Positions 22,364-30,344 of a stretch of DNA of 64,000 nucleotides are shown in pieces. The stretch is from Serratia silvae (lineage in GTDB: Bacteria > Pseudomonadota > Gammaproteobacteria > Enterobacterales > Enterobacteriaceae): contig NZ_JAGQDC010000006.1 in the NCBI RefSeq assembly GCF_023282985.1, forward strand, positions 1 to 64,000. The letters run 5' to 3'. The notes beneath the pieces were generated by a model, which worked only from the letters and a program-made list of their open reading frames with translations, did no database searches and was not told the origin of the DNA. Position numbers and translations under genes: made by a program. Numbering within the stretch: position 1 is the first letter of the stretch; each line of letters starts with the position of its first letter.

Positions 22364-22887
22364 TTTTCACCTCCGATCAACTGCTGACGTAGTTCGGGAT
22401 ATTGCGTGCGTGGATCGAGCCAGATGGCTAGAAAGTTGGTACTGAAGGTTGCAGACTGGCTGGGGCCGAGCGGGGTAAAGCTTTTTTCTGCCGCCGAGGA
22501 GCGATACCAGAACTGCCCCTGCTTACCGTTAAGAACAAAGACCAGTTGCGTGCCCGGCGTGGCGTCCGGCCAGAGTGACTGCAGCATGCGCAGCCAGGCT
22601 TCGCTCTGTGGTTCGCGCTCCAGGATACCCTGCGCCTGCCACTGGTCACGAGTGGCGTCGACCAACTGATCGCGGGCGATGTCGCGTTTGTAGGTAATAA
22701 TCAGCGCCTGATCCTGCTCCGGCCCGTGATACCGACCATCCGGCGTGCTCAGTTGGGAGGTATAAACGGTAAACGGCCCCCATGTGAGGGTTGCATCACC
22801 CACTTTGCGCCAGCTTAACCAGTCGGCGGCATGGGCGACGGGCGTGATGGCCGCCAACCACAGCAACATCAGTAAAGAGGTTCTCAT
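22360..22887 (-). CDS. secreted chalcone-isomerase-like protein
   Basis: The 175-residue product has a cleavable signal peptide (MRTSLLMLLWLAAITPVAHA). Its body begins WLSWRKVGDATLTWGPFTVYTS, typical of the chalcone isomerase-like (Chalcone_3) fold found beside Cfa/DUF1365 genes. In bacteria this fold is thought to bind fatty acids rather than flavonoids, so a periplasmic lipid-binding role is inferred. The start at 22887 overlaps the DUF2878 stop by 4 bp; a longer upstream reading frame is only the shadow of DUF2878. Confidence 0.75.
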   Translation of the reverse strand: MRTSLLMLLWLAAITPVAHAADWLSWRKVGDATLTWGPFTVYTSQLSTPDGRYHGPEQDQALIITYKRDIARDQLVDATRDQWQAQGILEREPQSEAWLRMLQSLWPDATPGTQLVFVLNGKQGQFWYRSSAAEKSFTPLGPSQSATFSTNFLAIWLDPRTQYPELRQQLIGGEK

Positions 22888-23369
22888 TGTCGTCTCCCCA
22901 TCAGAATATGGAACAACAGCATCAGAACCAGCCAGCCCGGCGCCATCCAACTGACGACGATAAAGGTCGGCTCCCGGAAGATAATGGCGCCCAGACGTTC
23001 GCCAATCACATACGCTACGGGGCCGCCAGCGGTTGCCAGCAGAGCCAGCATCCACCCCGGCAGCGTGGTCGTGAGGGTCAAGTGGGTCCAGACGGTGGCG
23101 AACATCAGCCACAGCGCCATCATCCACAACGGCAACAGCGCGTCGCTGTTAAAGCCGATCAGCCCCGTCAGCACCCAGAAGGCATCCAGACCGCTGCCTG
23201 CCGCGGCCAGTAGCAGGGCGTAAACACGGTGTGCAGGCGACAGCATCAGACAGGCCAGGATCGCCAGGGCGAGCCACAGAAACAGGCCACGCTCGCGAAA
23301 CAACACTACCAGCGTCCAGTAGAGATCGAACGCGAGAGCCATCAGCACGACCTGCACAGAGCGGTTCAT
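22884..23369 (-). CDS. DUF2878 integral membrane protein
   Basis: This 161-residue protein is almost entirely hydrophobic, with about five membrane helices and repeated Trp/Leu-rich segments such as ALAFDLYWTLVVLF. It fits DUF2878, an uncharacterised inner-membrane family seen in the same cluster in other proteobacteria. It overlaps both neighbours by 4 bp (ATGA). No enzymatic motif was recognised. Confidence 0.75.
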   Translation of the reverse strand: MNRSVQVVLMALAFDLYWTLVVLFRERGLFLWLALAILACLMLSPAHRVYALLLAAAGSGLDAFWVLTGLIGFNSDALLPLWMMALWLMFATVWTHLTLTTTLPGWMLALLATAGGPVAYVIGERLGAIIFREPTFIVVSWMAPGWLVLMLLFHILMGRRQ

Positions 23370-24586
23370 ACGCGCTCTGCGGTCAGTTGCACCACGCTGA
23401 TGGTGCGTGCGTTAAAACCGGCTTCGCAGTAGCCAAAGTAGTAGAGCCACATACGGCGGAACCTTTCATCGAAACCGAGCTTTTCAATGTCCTGCCAGGC
23501 GTGCAGAAAACGCTGCCGCCAGTGCGTCAGCGTGCGGGCATAGTCTGGCCCCATATCGAACAGATTACGGACGACAAAATCGGTGTGACGCGTCATCAGT
23601 TCACTCATTGCCGTGATGCTCGGAAGGAACCCGCCGGGGAAGATGTAACGCTGGATAAAATCGACGCTTTTGCTGTAGTCGCGGTAGCGCTGATCCTGAA
23701 TGGTGATGGCCTGAATTGCCATTTTGCCGCCCGGGCGCAGACGCGCCTGACAGGTGCGGAAGAAGTCCGGCAGGTAGCGTTTACCCACGGCTTCAATCAT
23801 TTCAACCGATACCAGTTTGTCGAATTCTCCGGTCAGGTCGCGGTAGTCGCACAACAGAACCTGTACTCTGTCCTGCAATCCCGCGCGGGCAATCCGCTCT
23901 GTAGCCCAGATGTGCTGCTCCCGCGACAGCGTTGTGGTAGTGACGCGGCAGCCATAGTGACGGGCGGCGTATTCAGCCATTGCCCCCCAGCCGGTGCCGA
24001 TTTCCAGCAGGTGATCGCTTGCGGTCAGCGCTAGTTGTTCGCACAGGCGCGCCATTTTTGCCTGCTGGGCTTGGGAGAGAGCCTGGTCGTCGGCGGTGAA
24101 CAGTGCGCTGGAGTAGAGCAGCTCTTCATCGAGAAAGTGCGCATAGAGTTCGTTACCCAGATCGTAATGGGCGGCGATGTTTTCCCGCGCCTGTTTGCGG
24201 TAATTACGCCGCGTCCAGTGGCGAAGCCGCTCCATGGGATTGCCCAGCAGGCGAAAGCCACTTTCCAGCCTTCCCAGCACCTTGCCGTTGAGGGCCAGGA
24301 TCTGCAAAAGCGGGGTTAACTGATGCGTTTCCCATTCACCCTCCATCCAGGATTCGGCCGCAGCGAGGCTGCCGCCGGTGAGCAGACGCCAGTAAACACC
24401 CGGCGCGAGGATCTGCACTTCAGCACGCAGCGCGGAAGACTCATCGCCAAAATGGAGGGTCTGCTGTCCTTCACGCACGGTGAGCGAGCCCTCGCGGATA
24501 CCGCTCAGCAAACGAAAGAGTAGCCAGCGCGCGATACGGGCGTTACGAGGGATATCGGATTCAAGCGCAAAGGCAGGATCGGTCAT
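23366..24586 (-). CDS. Cfa-family S-adenosylmethionine methyltransferase
   Basis: The 406-residue protein is a cyclopropane-fatty-acyl-phospholipid synthase homologue that methylates unsaturated acyl chains in membrane phospholipids. The lipid-binding segment AHYDLGNELYAHFLDEE is at about 138-154, the SAM-binding loop LLEIGTGWGAMAEYA at about 193, and YIFPGGFLPS at about 307. The operon context, with DUF1365 and an FAD oxidoreductase, matches clusters linked to furan or other methylated fatty acids and to singlet-oxygen responses in alphaproteobacteria. It is therefore unlikely to be the housekeeping cfa gene. The exact lipid product is unknown. Confidence 0.88.
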   Translation of the reverse strand: MTDPAFALESDIPRNARIARWLLFRLLSGIREGSLTVREGQQTLHFGDESSALRAEVQILAPGVYWRLLTGGSLAAAESWMEGEWETHQLTPLLQILALNGKVLGRLESGFRLLGNPMERLRHWTRRNYRKQARENIAAHYDLGNELYAHFLDEELLYSSALFTADDQALSQAQQAKMARLCEQLALTASDHLLEIGTGWGAMAEYAARHYGCRVTTTTLSREQHIWATERIARAGLQDRVQVLLCDYRDLTGEFDKLVSVEMIEAVGKRYLPDFFRTCQARLRPGGKMAIQAITIQDQRYRDYSKSVDFIQRYIFPGGFLPSITAMSELMTRHTDFVVRNLFDMGPDYARTLTHWRQRFLHAWQDIEKLGFDERFRRMWLYYFGYCEAGFNARTISVVQLTAERV

Positions 24587-24591
24587 GAGCG

Positions 24592-25305
24592 CTAACTCCT
24601 TCTAACGGGATGGTTGTACAACGGCACGCGTTTAAGCCACAGCCGTAACGCTTGCCAGTAAATCGCCAGGACGGTTTTCAGGGTCATCAGCGGTATGCGC
24701 AGCAATATCGATCTCAGGGTCGCGCACGTAAGGTGCTCACGGTGAAGCGCGAGCGTGGCGTCGAACACCTTCGACTCCTGATGATTTTCGATATGCATAT
24801 GCAGTGTTTTGCCGGGGGCGTTGAAGCGCCAGTGATAGACCATATCCATCGGATTAAACGGGGAGACATGGAAGGCTTTCGGCTGCGGGCGAGCCGCTTG
24901 GCCATCCACCGCGTAGTAATGGCGCTCGTTCCACGGGGTGTTGCGCACTTCTGCCAGCACCCAGCGCAGGATGCCCGTACTGTCATAGCAGTAGTAGAGA
25001 TTGATCGGATTAAAATGGAAGCCGAAATAACGAAGCTGTGTCAGGAGCATGACGCGGCCATCAGGACGTTGCCCGGTCAGGGTTTGCAGCCGGTTGAGGG
25101 CGTTCTCTTTAAGCGGTGTGCCGAGTGGATAATCCGCATCATGGAAGGCGGCCGCGGCAAATCGATTACGGCGGATCCCCGCCGACGGCAGCACGTCCAG
25201 TTCGTCCAGATCGAGCCAGGCCATAAACACGTTGTAGCGAAAATGGTGTGATTTCGGCTGGAAGCGACGATGGCGTAACACACCATGGTAAAGGCAGCTG
25301 TTCAT
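24592..25305 (-). CDS. DUF1365 family protein
   Basis: The 237-residue product begins MNSCLYHGVLRHRRFQPKSH, the conserved start of DUF1365, and contains RYFGFHFNPINLYYCYD and KAFHVSPFNPMDMVYHW, both typical of the family. DUF1365 genes nearly always sit between an FAD-dependent amine-oxidase-like gene and a Cfa-type gene, as here. Its biochemical role is not established. Spacing is 1 bp from the oxidoreductase gene and 5 bp to the Cfa gene. Confidence 0.88.
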   Translation of the reverse strand: MNSCLYHGVLRHRRFQPKSHHFRYNVFMAWLDLDELDVLPSAGIRRNRFAAAAFHDADYPLGTPLKENALNRLQTLTGQRPDGRVMLLTQLRYFGFHFNPINLYYCYDSTGILRWVLAEVRNTPWNERHYYAVDGQAARPQPKAFHVSPFNPMDMVYHWRFNAPGKTLHMHIENHQESKVFDATLALHREHLTCATLRSILLRIPLMTLKTVLAIYWQALRLWLKRVPLYNHPVRRS

Positions 25306-25306
25306 G

Positions 25307-26566
25307 TTACAGGTCCTCCCCAGCAGCGATCCCCTTCACCACGTCCAGCGCGCTGCGTACCCCATCTTCGTGAAAACCGTTGTACCAGTAAGCTCCACAG
25401 AACCAGCTCCGTTGGTACCCGTTAATCTCGCCGCGGCGCGACTGGGCGCGCCAGCTTTTCGGATTAAACATCGGGTGCTCGTAGACAAAGCGTTTCCAGA
25501 CGTAGCGTTCATCCACCGGCGTTTCCGGGTTTAGGGTGACGCAGAACAGGGGGCTACCCTCAGGTAACCCTTGTAAGATATTCATGTTGTAGGTGACGCA
25601 GGCGCTGACCTGGTCCCGTTCGCTCAGGCGATAGTTCCAGCTTGCCCAGGCACGCTCGCGCACCGGCAGCCAGCGTGGATCGCTGTGCAAAACCACCTCG
25701 TTATGCTGCCAGCCAATATCGCCCAGAACCTCGCTTTCTGCAGGAGTAGGATGAGCAAGCATCGCCAGCGCCTGTGAGGAGTGGCAGGCGAAGATCACCT
25801 GGTCGAACGTGTGGCTCGACTGCGCAAGCTGGATTTCAACGCCTTTGTTATGGCGGATGACCTGTTGCACCGGTGCGTTGAGGTGCAGGGTCAGGCGGTC
25901 ACCTAACTGGGTCAAAATGGCGCGTACGTATTCGCGAGAACCGCCGGGCACCACATACCACTGCGGACGTTGGGTAACGTCCAGCAGGCCGTGATGCTCA
26001 AAGAAGCGCAAAAACAGCGGAAGCGGGAAGCGGCGCATCTCTTGCAGCGACGAGGACCAGATGGCAGCCCCCATCGGCAGGATATAATGACGCGCGAAAA
26101 ACGCGCTGAAGCCGTGTTGTTCGAGAAAAGTCTCCAGCGTGGCGTTTTCGTTAACGTCGCCCGCCAACGCCTCTTTTGCCAGACGGTTGAAGCGCACGAT
26201 ATCTCTCAGCAGCCCCCAGAATGCCGGATTAACCAGGTTACGACGCTGTGCAAACAGCGAGGTAAGGGTGTGGCCGTTATACTCAAGCCCGCTTTGCGGA
26301 TTATGTACGGAGAAGCTCATCTGCGTTTTTTGCCCGCTGATGCCCAACTCGCTGAGCAGGCCCATAAAGCGCGGATAGGTACGGTCGTTGTAGACGATAA
26401 ACCCAGTATCGATGGCATACGTGCCCTGCGGCGTGCTGACATCTACCGTGGCGGTATGTCCACCCACCGTGGGTTCCGCTTCAAAAAGCGTGACCTGATG
26501 ATGTCCGGCCAGCCGCCAGGCACAGGTGAGCCCTGCGATACCGCTGCCGATAATAGCGATGTTCAT
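25307..26566 (-). CDS. FAD-dependent amine-oxidase-like oxidoreductase
   Basis: The 419-residue flavoprotein starts with a Rossmann dinucleotide-binding motif (MNIAIIGSGIAGLTCAWRLA) followed by FEAEPTVGGHTATVD, typical of the amine oxidase/phytoene desaturase fold. A C-terminal FAD-binding segment CGAYWYNGFHEDGVRSAL is present. In related clusters this enzyme is thought to desaturate or oxidise the acyl chain together with the Cfa-type methyltransferase. It overlaps the SDR gene by 4 bp. Substrate assignment is inferred from context only. Confidence 0.86.
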   Translation of the reverse strand: MNIAIIGSGIAGLTCAWRLAGHHQVTLFEAEPTVGGHTATVDVSTPQGTYAIDTGFIVYNDRTYPRFMGLLSELGISGQKTQMSFSVHNPQSGLEYNGHTLTSLFAQRRNLVNPAFWGLLRDIVRFNRLAKEALAGDVNENATLETFLEQHGFSAFFARHYILPMGAAIWSSSLQEMRRFPLPLFLRFFEHHGLLDVTQRPQWYVVPGGSREYVRAILTQLGDRLTLHLNAPVQQVIRHNKGVEIQLAQSSHTFDQVIFACHSSQALAMLAHPTPAESEVLGDIGWQHNEVVLHSDPRWLPVRERAWASWNYRLSERDQVSACVTYNMNILQGLPEGSPLFCVTLNPETPVDERYVWKRFVYEHPMFNPKSWRAQSRRGEINGYQRSWFCGAYWYNGFHEDGVRSALDVVKGIAAGEDL

Positions 26567-27282
26567 GAGCGAACCATCCTGCGCAACAGCCTGCGCTGAA
26601 GGAAATTCGGCAGCCCTGAAAGCAGCCTCATGACCAGGCTGAATCCGGTGGGAAAGGCGATGTGCTTTTTCCCTTTCGCCAGACCGCGTCGGATCGCCTT
26701 CACGGCATCGTCGACGCTCACCTGGCCGGGCATGGCAAAATCATTTTTACGGGTAAGCGGCGTATCCACAAAGCCCGGTGAGACAACCGTGACGGCAATG
26801 CCTTTGGGTTCCCAGTCAAGGCGCAGGCTATTGGCAAACCAGGTGAGGGCGGCTTTTGACGCGCCATACGCCTCTGCTCGTGGGAACGGCAGCCAGTGCG
26901 CCATCGAACTGACCAGCGCCACGCGGCTTCCTGGAAGGAGCTGGGTCTGAAGTGCGGCCAGACAGTTCACTGGCCCCAGGAAGTTGGTACTCATCACACG
27001 TTCCACCAGAGCGGCATCCACCACACCTTGCTCCAGGTATTCGCAGGTTCCCGCACAAAGAACGATCAGATCGGCACTGCAATCTGCAAGTGCCAGACGG
27101 CAGGCCTCCTTGTCCGTCATATCGAACAGGCGTACCGTGATATTCGGGTTGTACTGTTGCAGTGCTTCCAGCCTGACCCGGTCTCGCCCGCAGGCAATGA
27201 CGTGGCAGCCGTCATCGGCCCAGGACTTCGCTAGCCCGGCACCAATGCCGGAGCTTGCGCCGGTGATGAGGACAGTCATCAT
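26563..27282 (-). CDS. short-chain dehydrogenase/reductase
   Basis: This is a classical SDR with the NAD(P)-binding TGASSGIGAGLAKSWA at the N-terminus, LCAG near residue 77, and the catalytic triad Ser in ALVSSMAHW and Tyr/Lys in AYGASKAALTWF. The start at 27282 (MMTVLITG) overlaps the stop of the NTF2-like gene; a longer upstream frame is not SDR-like. The product has about 239 residues. As second gene of the lipid operon it may act on an acyl or aldehyde intermediate. Confidence 0.86.
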   Translation of the reverse strand: MMTVLITGASSGIGAGLAKSWADDGCHVIACGRDRVRLEALQQYNPNITVRLFDMTDKEACRLALADCSADLIVLCAGTCEYLEQGVVDAALVERVMSTNFLGPVNCLAALQTQLLPGSRVALVSSMAHWLPFPRAEAYGASKAALTWFANSLRLDWEPKGIAVTVVSPGFVDTPLTRKNDFAMPGQVSVDDAVKAIRRGLAKGKKHIAFPTGFSLVMRLLSGLPNFLQRRLLRRMVRS

Positions 27283-27713
27283 GAGCGCATTCTCCTTTTT
27301 ACACTTCGCACCGCCCAGCCAAGCAGGGGAAGATGTTCGTAGATCATCTCCCCGGCATCGTAGTAATCGCGCTGACGAATAATCAGGTCGTCTTGCACAT
27401 CTACAATTGAGCATCCTGCGAGGACGAGTGTTTCTCCCCCTGAAATCCGCGGGTGAGACCAATGCATTGCCCAAGTTACGGCAAAACGATGGCCTTCGCA
27501 GAGGGGGGTATCGATGGTAAAGCTGCAATGCTTTACGTTGGCCAATAGATGAGTGAAGTAACGCTGGATCGCCAAAAGACCCTGATGCTCACCAAACGGA
27601 TCGCTCAGCCTGGCATCAGTATGATAGATCTCCGCCAACGCAGATGGCGGCTGGTTATCCAGCTTGCTGTAGTAATCAACAAACTGGTTGATGATGGAGG
27701 GCATAGAGCTCAT
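27279..27713 (-). CDS. NTF2-like (SnoaL) fold protein, first gene of lipid operon
   Basis: The 144-residue product fits the nuclear transport factor 2 / SnoaL-like cone fold, a scaffold for small-molecule isomerases and binding proteins, with FVDYYSKLDNQPPSALAEIY and DARLSDPFGEHQGL near the N-terminus. The ATG at 27713 is preferred to a GTG three codons upstream because AGGTGAG lies at ideal spacing. It begins the nine-gene operon, and the candidate MlrA-like operator lies 45 bp upstream. Similar genes open equivalent Cfa/DUF1365 clusters elsewhere. Confidence 0.8.
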   Translation of the reverse strand: MSSMPSIINQFVDYYSKLDNQPPSALAEIYHTDARLSDPFGEHQGLLAIQRYFTHLLANVKHCSFTIDTPLCEGHRFAVTWAMHWSHPRISGGETLVLAGCSIVDVQDDLIIRQRDYYDAGEMIYEHLPLLGWAVRSVKRRMRS

Positions 27714-27757
27714 GAGTCTCACCTGGAAGTGAACAACGTAGCGTTATTGCATAGTTA

Positions 27758-27791
27758 AAACTTACACAATTATTTCTATTTGTCCAACTTT
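27758..27791 (-). promoter_or_regulatory. candidate MlrA-type operator of the lipid operon
   Basis: Read on the minus strand, AAAGTTGGACA (27791-27781) and TGTGTAAGTTT (27768-27758) are separated by exactly 12 bp. E. coli MlrA is reported to bind AAAATTGTACA-N12-TGTACAATTTT. The half-sites here match that consensus at 9 and 8 of 11 positions with identical spacing. The site ends 45 bp before the first operon gene. The MlrA-like regulator encoded at 28390-29118 is the obvious candidate to bind it. Confidence 0.65.
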
Positions 27792-27837
27792 GGAAAGGTG
27801 ATAATTATTTTCTCAGTAGCTTCAACGTATTAAGTTT

Positions 27838-27874
27838 GCATGCTCATGCTGTTAACTGCGCAACATGAGCATGC
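27838..27874. repeat. perfect 11-bp inverted repeat between hiuH and the lipid operon
   Basis: GCATGCTCATG (27838-27848) and CATGAGCATGC (27864-27874) form a perfect inverted repeat around a 15-base loop, 8 bp after the hiuH stop. There is no T-run on the minus strand, so it may be a weak terminator, an RNA-stabilising hairpin or a protein-binding site. Confidence 0.6.
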
Positions 27875-27881
27875 TTTAACT

Positions 27882-28295
27882 TTAACTTCCTTTGTAGGTA
27901 GAGTATCCATACTGACTTAACAGCAGTGGGATGTGCAGTTTTTCATTGGTCTTGGTGACGGTGAACTGAACTGGGATCTCAGGGAAGAACGACGTTTGCT
28001 GCTGTTGGTGGAAATAGTCACCGGTTTTGAAGGTCACTTTGTAAATTCCCGGCAGCATATCCTGGTCCTGTGGATAGAGAGATTTGATACGCCCGTCTTC
28101 GTCCGTTTTACCGCTAGCCAGCGTGACCCAGCTGTTTTGCTGCTCTTTTTCGAGCGTAACGGTAACGTTCGGCGAGGGAATACCTGTCTGTTGGTTTAGA
28201 ATATGGACGCTCAGCGTGCCAGCAGGGGCACTGAATGCGGCAGGAACCATTGCCAGAGAGGTTAACAGAATAAGGCCGGTAGCTTTTTTCATCAT
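27882..28295 (-). CDS. hiuH: periplasmic 5-hydroxyisourate hydrolase
   Basis: Hydroxyisourate hydrolase converts 5-hydroxyisourate, the product of urate oxidation, to OHCU. The 137-residue product has a signal peptide (about residues 1-22, ending AAFSA), then the transthyretin-like fold starting [19 protein letters not shown] and ending with the family C-terminus YGYSTYKGS. The start at 28295 has AGGA at 5-bp spacing. It sits between the MlrA-like regulator and the lipid operon. No other urate-pathway gene is in the window. Confidence 0.92.
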   Translation of the reverse strand: MMKKATGLILLTSLAMVPAAFSAPAGTLSVHILNQQTGIPSPNVTVTLEKEQQNSWVTLASGKTDEDGRIKSLYPQDQDMLPGIYKVTFKTGDYFHQQQQTSFFPEIPVQFTVTKTNEKLHIPLLLSQYGYSTYKGS

Positions 28296-28389
28296 GATTT
28301 CCTGTAGGGGTTAAACAAACAGGAAAAAGGTAGCATCTTGGTGAAAAATAAATATTCAACCTTTTGTGATAATTAAGGGCGGAACAACG

Positions 28390-29118
28390 TCAAAGTGTGA
28401 TGACCTCAAGAGACATCACCTGTTGCTGCCACAGTTCAATCTGTTGTTTGCGGACGGGGGTGAGTTTACCTGTCATGACAAGTAGCCATTTTCGTTCAGG
28501 AAACAGCTCCGGAGCCAGACTGGCAGGCGGAACGGGAAGGACATCGATGTGCTGCCCTCGACCAGTACGCCTGAGCGCTTCCAGCCAGATTTCACACGGG
28601 TCTGACAGGTACCAGCCGGTGATCAGATAGTTATCCCCTGCCGTTTTTTTGTCCCTTTCGAGGCAAAATGAGGTATAGGATATGATAATGCCATCCAGGA
28701 TCTCGCGCAGGGTCATCATCGCTGGAATATTGGCAGAGACTTTACTGCGCAGCGGGCGCAGCACTTCCGTGACCAACTCCGGGCGAGGATATTCGCGGCC
28801 AGAGTCGTAAATCTGCTGGCGCAGCGATTCGATTTTTCCCTCTTTAAGCAACTGCAGCATTCTCTCTTGCAGGATGAGCCAGTTGTTTGTCTGACCTTCT
28901 GCCGGGCGAGCCAGCAGGGGTTTAACCTGACTGATGGGCACCCCTTTTTTTACCCAGTCGAGAATTTTGAGCGCCTGCTGGATATCATCATCGCTATACT
29001 GGCGATGTCCACCATCGGTGCGCATCGGTTTAAGCAGGCCGTAACGACGCTGCCAGGCGCGTAATGTGGTTGCGTTTATTCCGCAAAGCCGGGCAAATTC
29101 GCCGATAGAGTAAGCCAT
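28390..29118 (-). CDS. MlrA-like MerR-family transcriptional regulator
   Basis: The 242-residue protein has an N-terminal MerR winged helix-turn-helix (AYSIGEFARLCGINATTLRA, then WQRRYGLLKPMRTDGGHRQY) nearly identical in pattern to E. coli MlrA, the activator of csgD. The C-terminal 150 residues also resemble MlrA (IPLR-like segment, ILDGIIISYTSFCLER, DVLPVPPASLAPELF). It is probably a paralogue, because the neighbours are not curli genes. The start at 29118 is preferred by homology; an ATG at 29127 is also possible. It probably activates the downstream lipid operon through the site at 27758-27791. Confidence 0.88.
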   Translation of the reverse strand: MAYSIGEFARLCGINATTLRAWQRRYGLLKPMRTDGGHRQYSDDDIQQALKILDWVKKGVPISQVKPLLARPAEGQTNNWLILQERMLQLLKEGKIESLRQQIYDSGREYPRPELVTEVLRPLRSKVSANIPAMMTLREILDGIIISYTSFCLERDKKTAGDNYLITGWYLSDPCEIWLEALRRTGRGQHIDVLPVPPASLAPELFPERKWLLVMTGKLTPVRKQQIELWQQQVMSLEVITL

Positions 29119-29148
29119 GAGAGACATCCGATAACAAAGAACACTTTC

Positions 29149-29204
29149 AATATACTACGCATAATGCCGGCTTGAATGAAGTGTCGGACGTTTGCACGAC
29201 ACTT
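29149..29204 (-). promoter_or_regulatory. promoter and 8-bp inverted repeat upstream of MlrA-like gene
   Basis: On the minus strand a plausible -10, TATATT (29154-29149), follows the weak -35 TTCAAG (29176-29171) at 16 bp. Just upstream a perfect inverted repeat AAGTGTCG-N10-CGACACTT (29179-29204) could be an operator, for example for autoregulation. It lies between the rih stop and the regulator gene. Confidence 0.45.
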
Positions 29205-29220
29205 TACTCCTAACCGTGCC

Positions 29221-30165
29221 TCAAACCTCAACTTCACCAATTCTTTCCAACGCATCCACAATCAGATCCCAGAAAGCGGTCTGGTTGAGCTTCACAGCCA
29301 CTTGAGTATGGCAATCTGCCGGGGCCGGGAAGCGGAAGTCCGCGACCGTCATCCCCAGCGTCAAGGTACCGGTCAGCTCAATATCGATGGGCACCTTACG
29401 CACCGTCATCACGTTGGGGTTGATCACATAGGCGACCGCGCAGGGATCGTGTACCGGTGGCGAAGTGAAACCCTGCGCCTGCTTATACATATGGCCGAAG
29501 AACTCGAGCAGTTCGACGACAAATTTCGCAGGACCGGTGCCAATGGCGGCGATGCGCGCGCTAACTTCTGGCGTGGCCAGCGCCTGATGCGTCAGATCCA
29601 GCCCAACCATGGTTAACGGCCAGGGTTCGTTGAACACGATATGCGCGGCTTCGGGATCGATTTTGATATTGAATTCAGCCACTGCGCTCCAGTTACCCAC
29701 GTGGTAACCACCGCCCATCAGCACCACTTCCTTCACGCGTGTGGCAATGCGGGGTTCCTTGCGCACCGCCATGGCGATGTTGGTCAGGCCTGCGGTGGGC
29801 ACCAGTGTTACGGTGCCTGGCGGGTGGGCCATGATTGTTTCGATGATCAGATCGACGGCATGGATATCGGCCAGTTGCAGAGTGGGTTCCGGTAAGACTG
29901 GGCCATCGAGTCCCGATTCGCCGTGGATGTCGGGTGCGACTTCAATTTGCCGTACCAGCGGCCGCGAGCAACCAGCGGCAAAGGGTACGCCGGTGATGTT
30001 GGCAATGCGCGCCACGGCCAGCGCATTACGCGTGACCTTCTCCAACGTTTGGTTGCCGACGACGGTGGTGACGGCCAGCAGCTCAATGTCTGGGTTGCCC
30101 CACGCCAGTAGCATCGCGATAGCATCGTCATGCCCCGGGTCGCAGTCCAGTATGATTTTCTTCAT
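29221..30165 (-). CDS. inosine-uridine preferring nucleoside hydrolase
   Basis: This 314-residue enzyme cleaves the N-glycosidic bond of ribonucleosides, giving ribose and free base. The calcium-binding signature DCDPGHDDA is at residues 7-15, the active-site loop NITGVPFAAGCSRPL near 57, EFNIKIDPEAA near 164, and the catalytic histidine in PPVHDPCAVAYVI near 240. It resembles RihA/RihB-type pyrimidine-preferring enzymes, but the subtype cannot be fixed by eye. A broken partial copy of the same gene lies 8.4 kb away at 20718-20850. Confidence 0.92.
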   Translation of the reverse strand: MKKIILDCDPGHDDAIAMLLAWGNPDIELLAVTTVVGNQTLEKVTRNALAVARIANITGVPFAAGCSRPLVRQIEVAPDIHGESGLDGPVLPEPTLQLADIHAVDLIIETIMAHPPGTVTLVPTAGLTNIAMAVRKEPRIATRVKEVVLMGGGYHVGNWSAVAEFNIKIDPEAAHIVFNEPWPLTMVGLDLTHQALATPEVSARIAAIGTGPAKFVVELLEFFGHMYKQAQGFTSPPVHDPCAVAYVINPNVMTVRKVPIDIELTGTLTLGMTVADFRFPAPADCHTQVAVKLNQTAFWDLIVDALERIGEVEV

Positions 30166-30312
30166 GATTTTTCCTGATGCAGGGGGATTTTTTCGAGCAT
30201 AACCTAGCGGCGGGGGGAGGGGTATGAGTAGTGGGTCGTTTTGTTAACGTCATCAAAGGATTGAATAAATCTGCAGTTTAATAGTATTAAACGCTATATA
30301 TGAGAGCCATTC

Positions 30313-30334
30313 CCCTGGAGAGCATCCCCCAGGG
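30313..30334. terminator. hairpin after aaeR
   Basis: A 6-bp stem (CCCTGG 30313-30318 with CCAGGG 30329-30334) follows the aaeR stop by about 10 bp on the minus strand. It lacks a clear T-run and is only a weak terminator candidate. Confidence 0.35.
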
Positions 30335-30344
30335 ATAAAGGGGG

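Noticed and set aside
22888-23127. N-terminal extension of the chalcone-isomerase-like gene
   Set aside because: The extension is a frame-shifted shadow of DUF2878; a clear signal peptide starts at 22887.
23231-24034. 267-codon plus-strand frame across DUF2878 and the Cfa-type gene
   Set aside because: It is antisense to two recognisable genes and has no family features.
27283-27528. N-terminal extension of the SDR gene
   Set aside because: It overlaps the NTF2-like gene in another frame, and the SDR nucleotide-binding fold starts directly at 27282.
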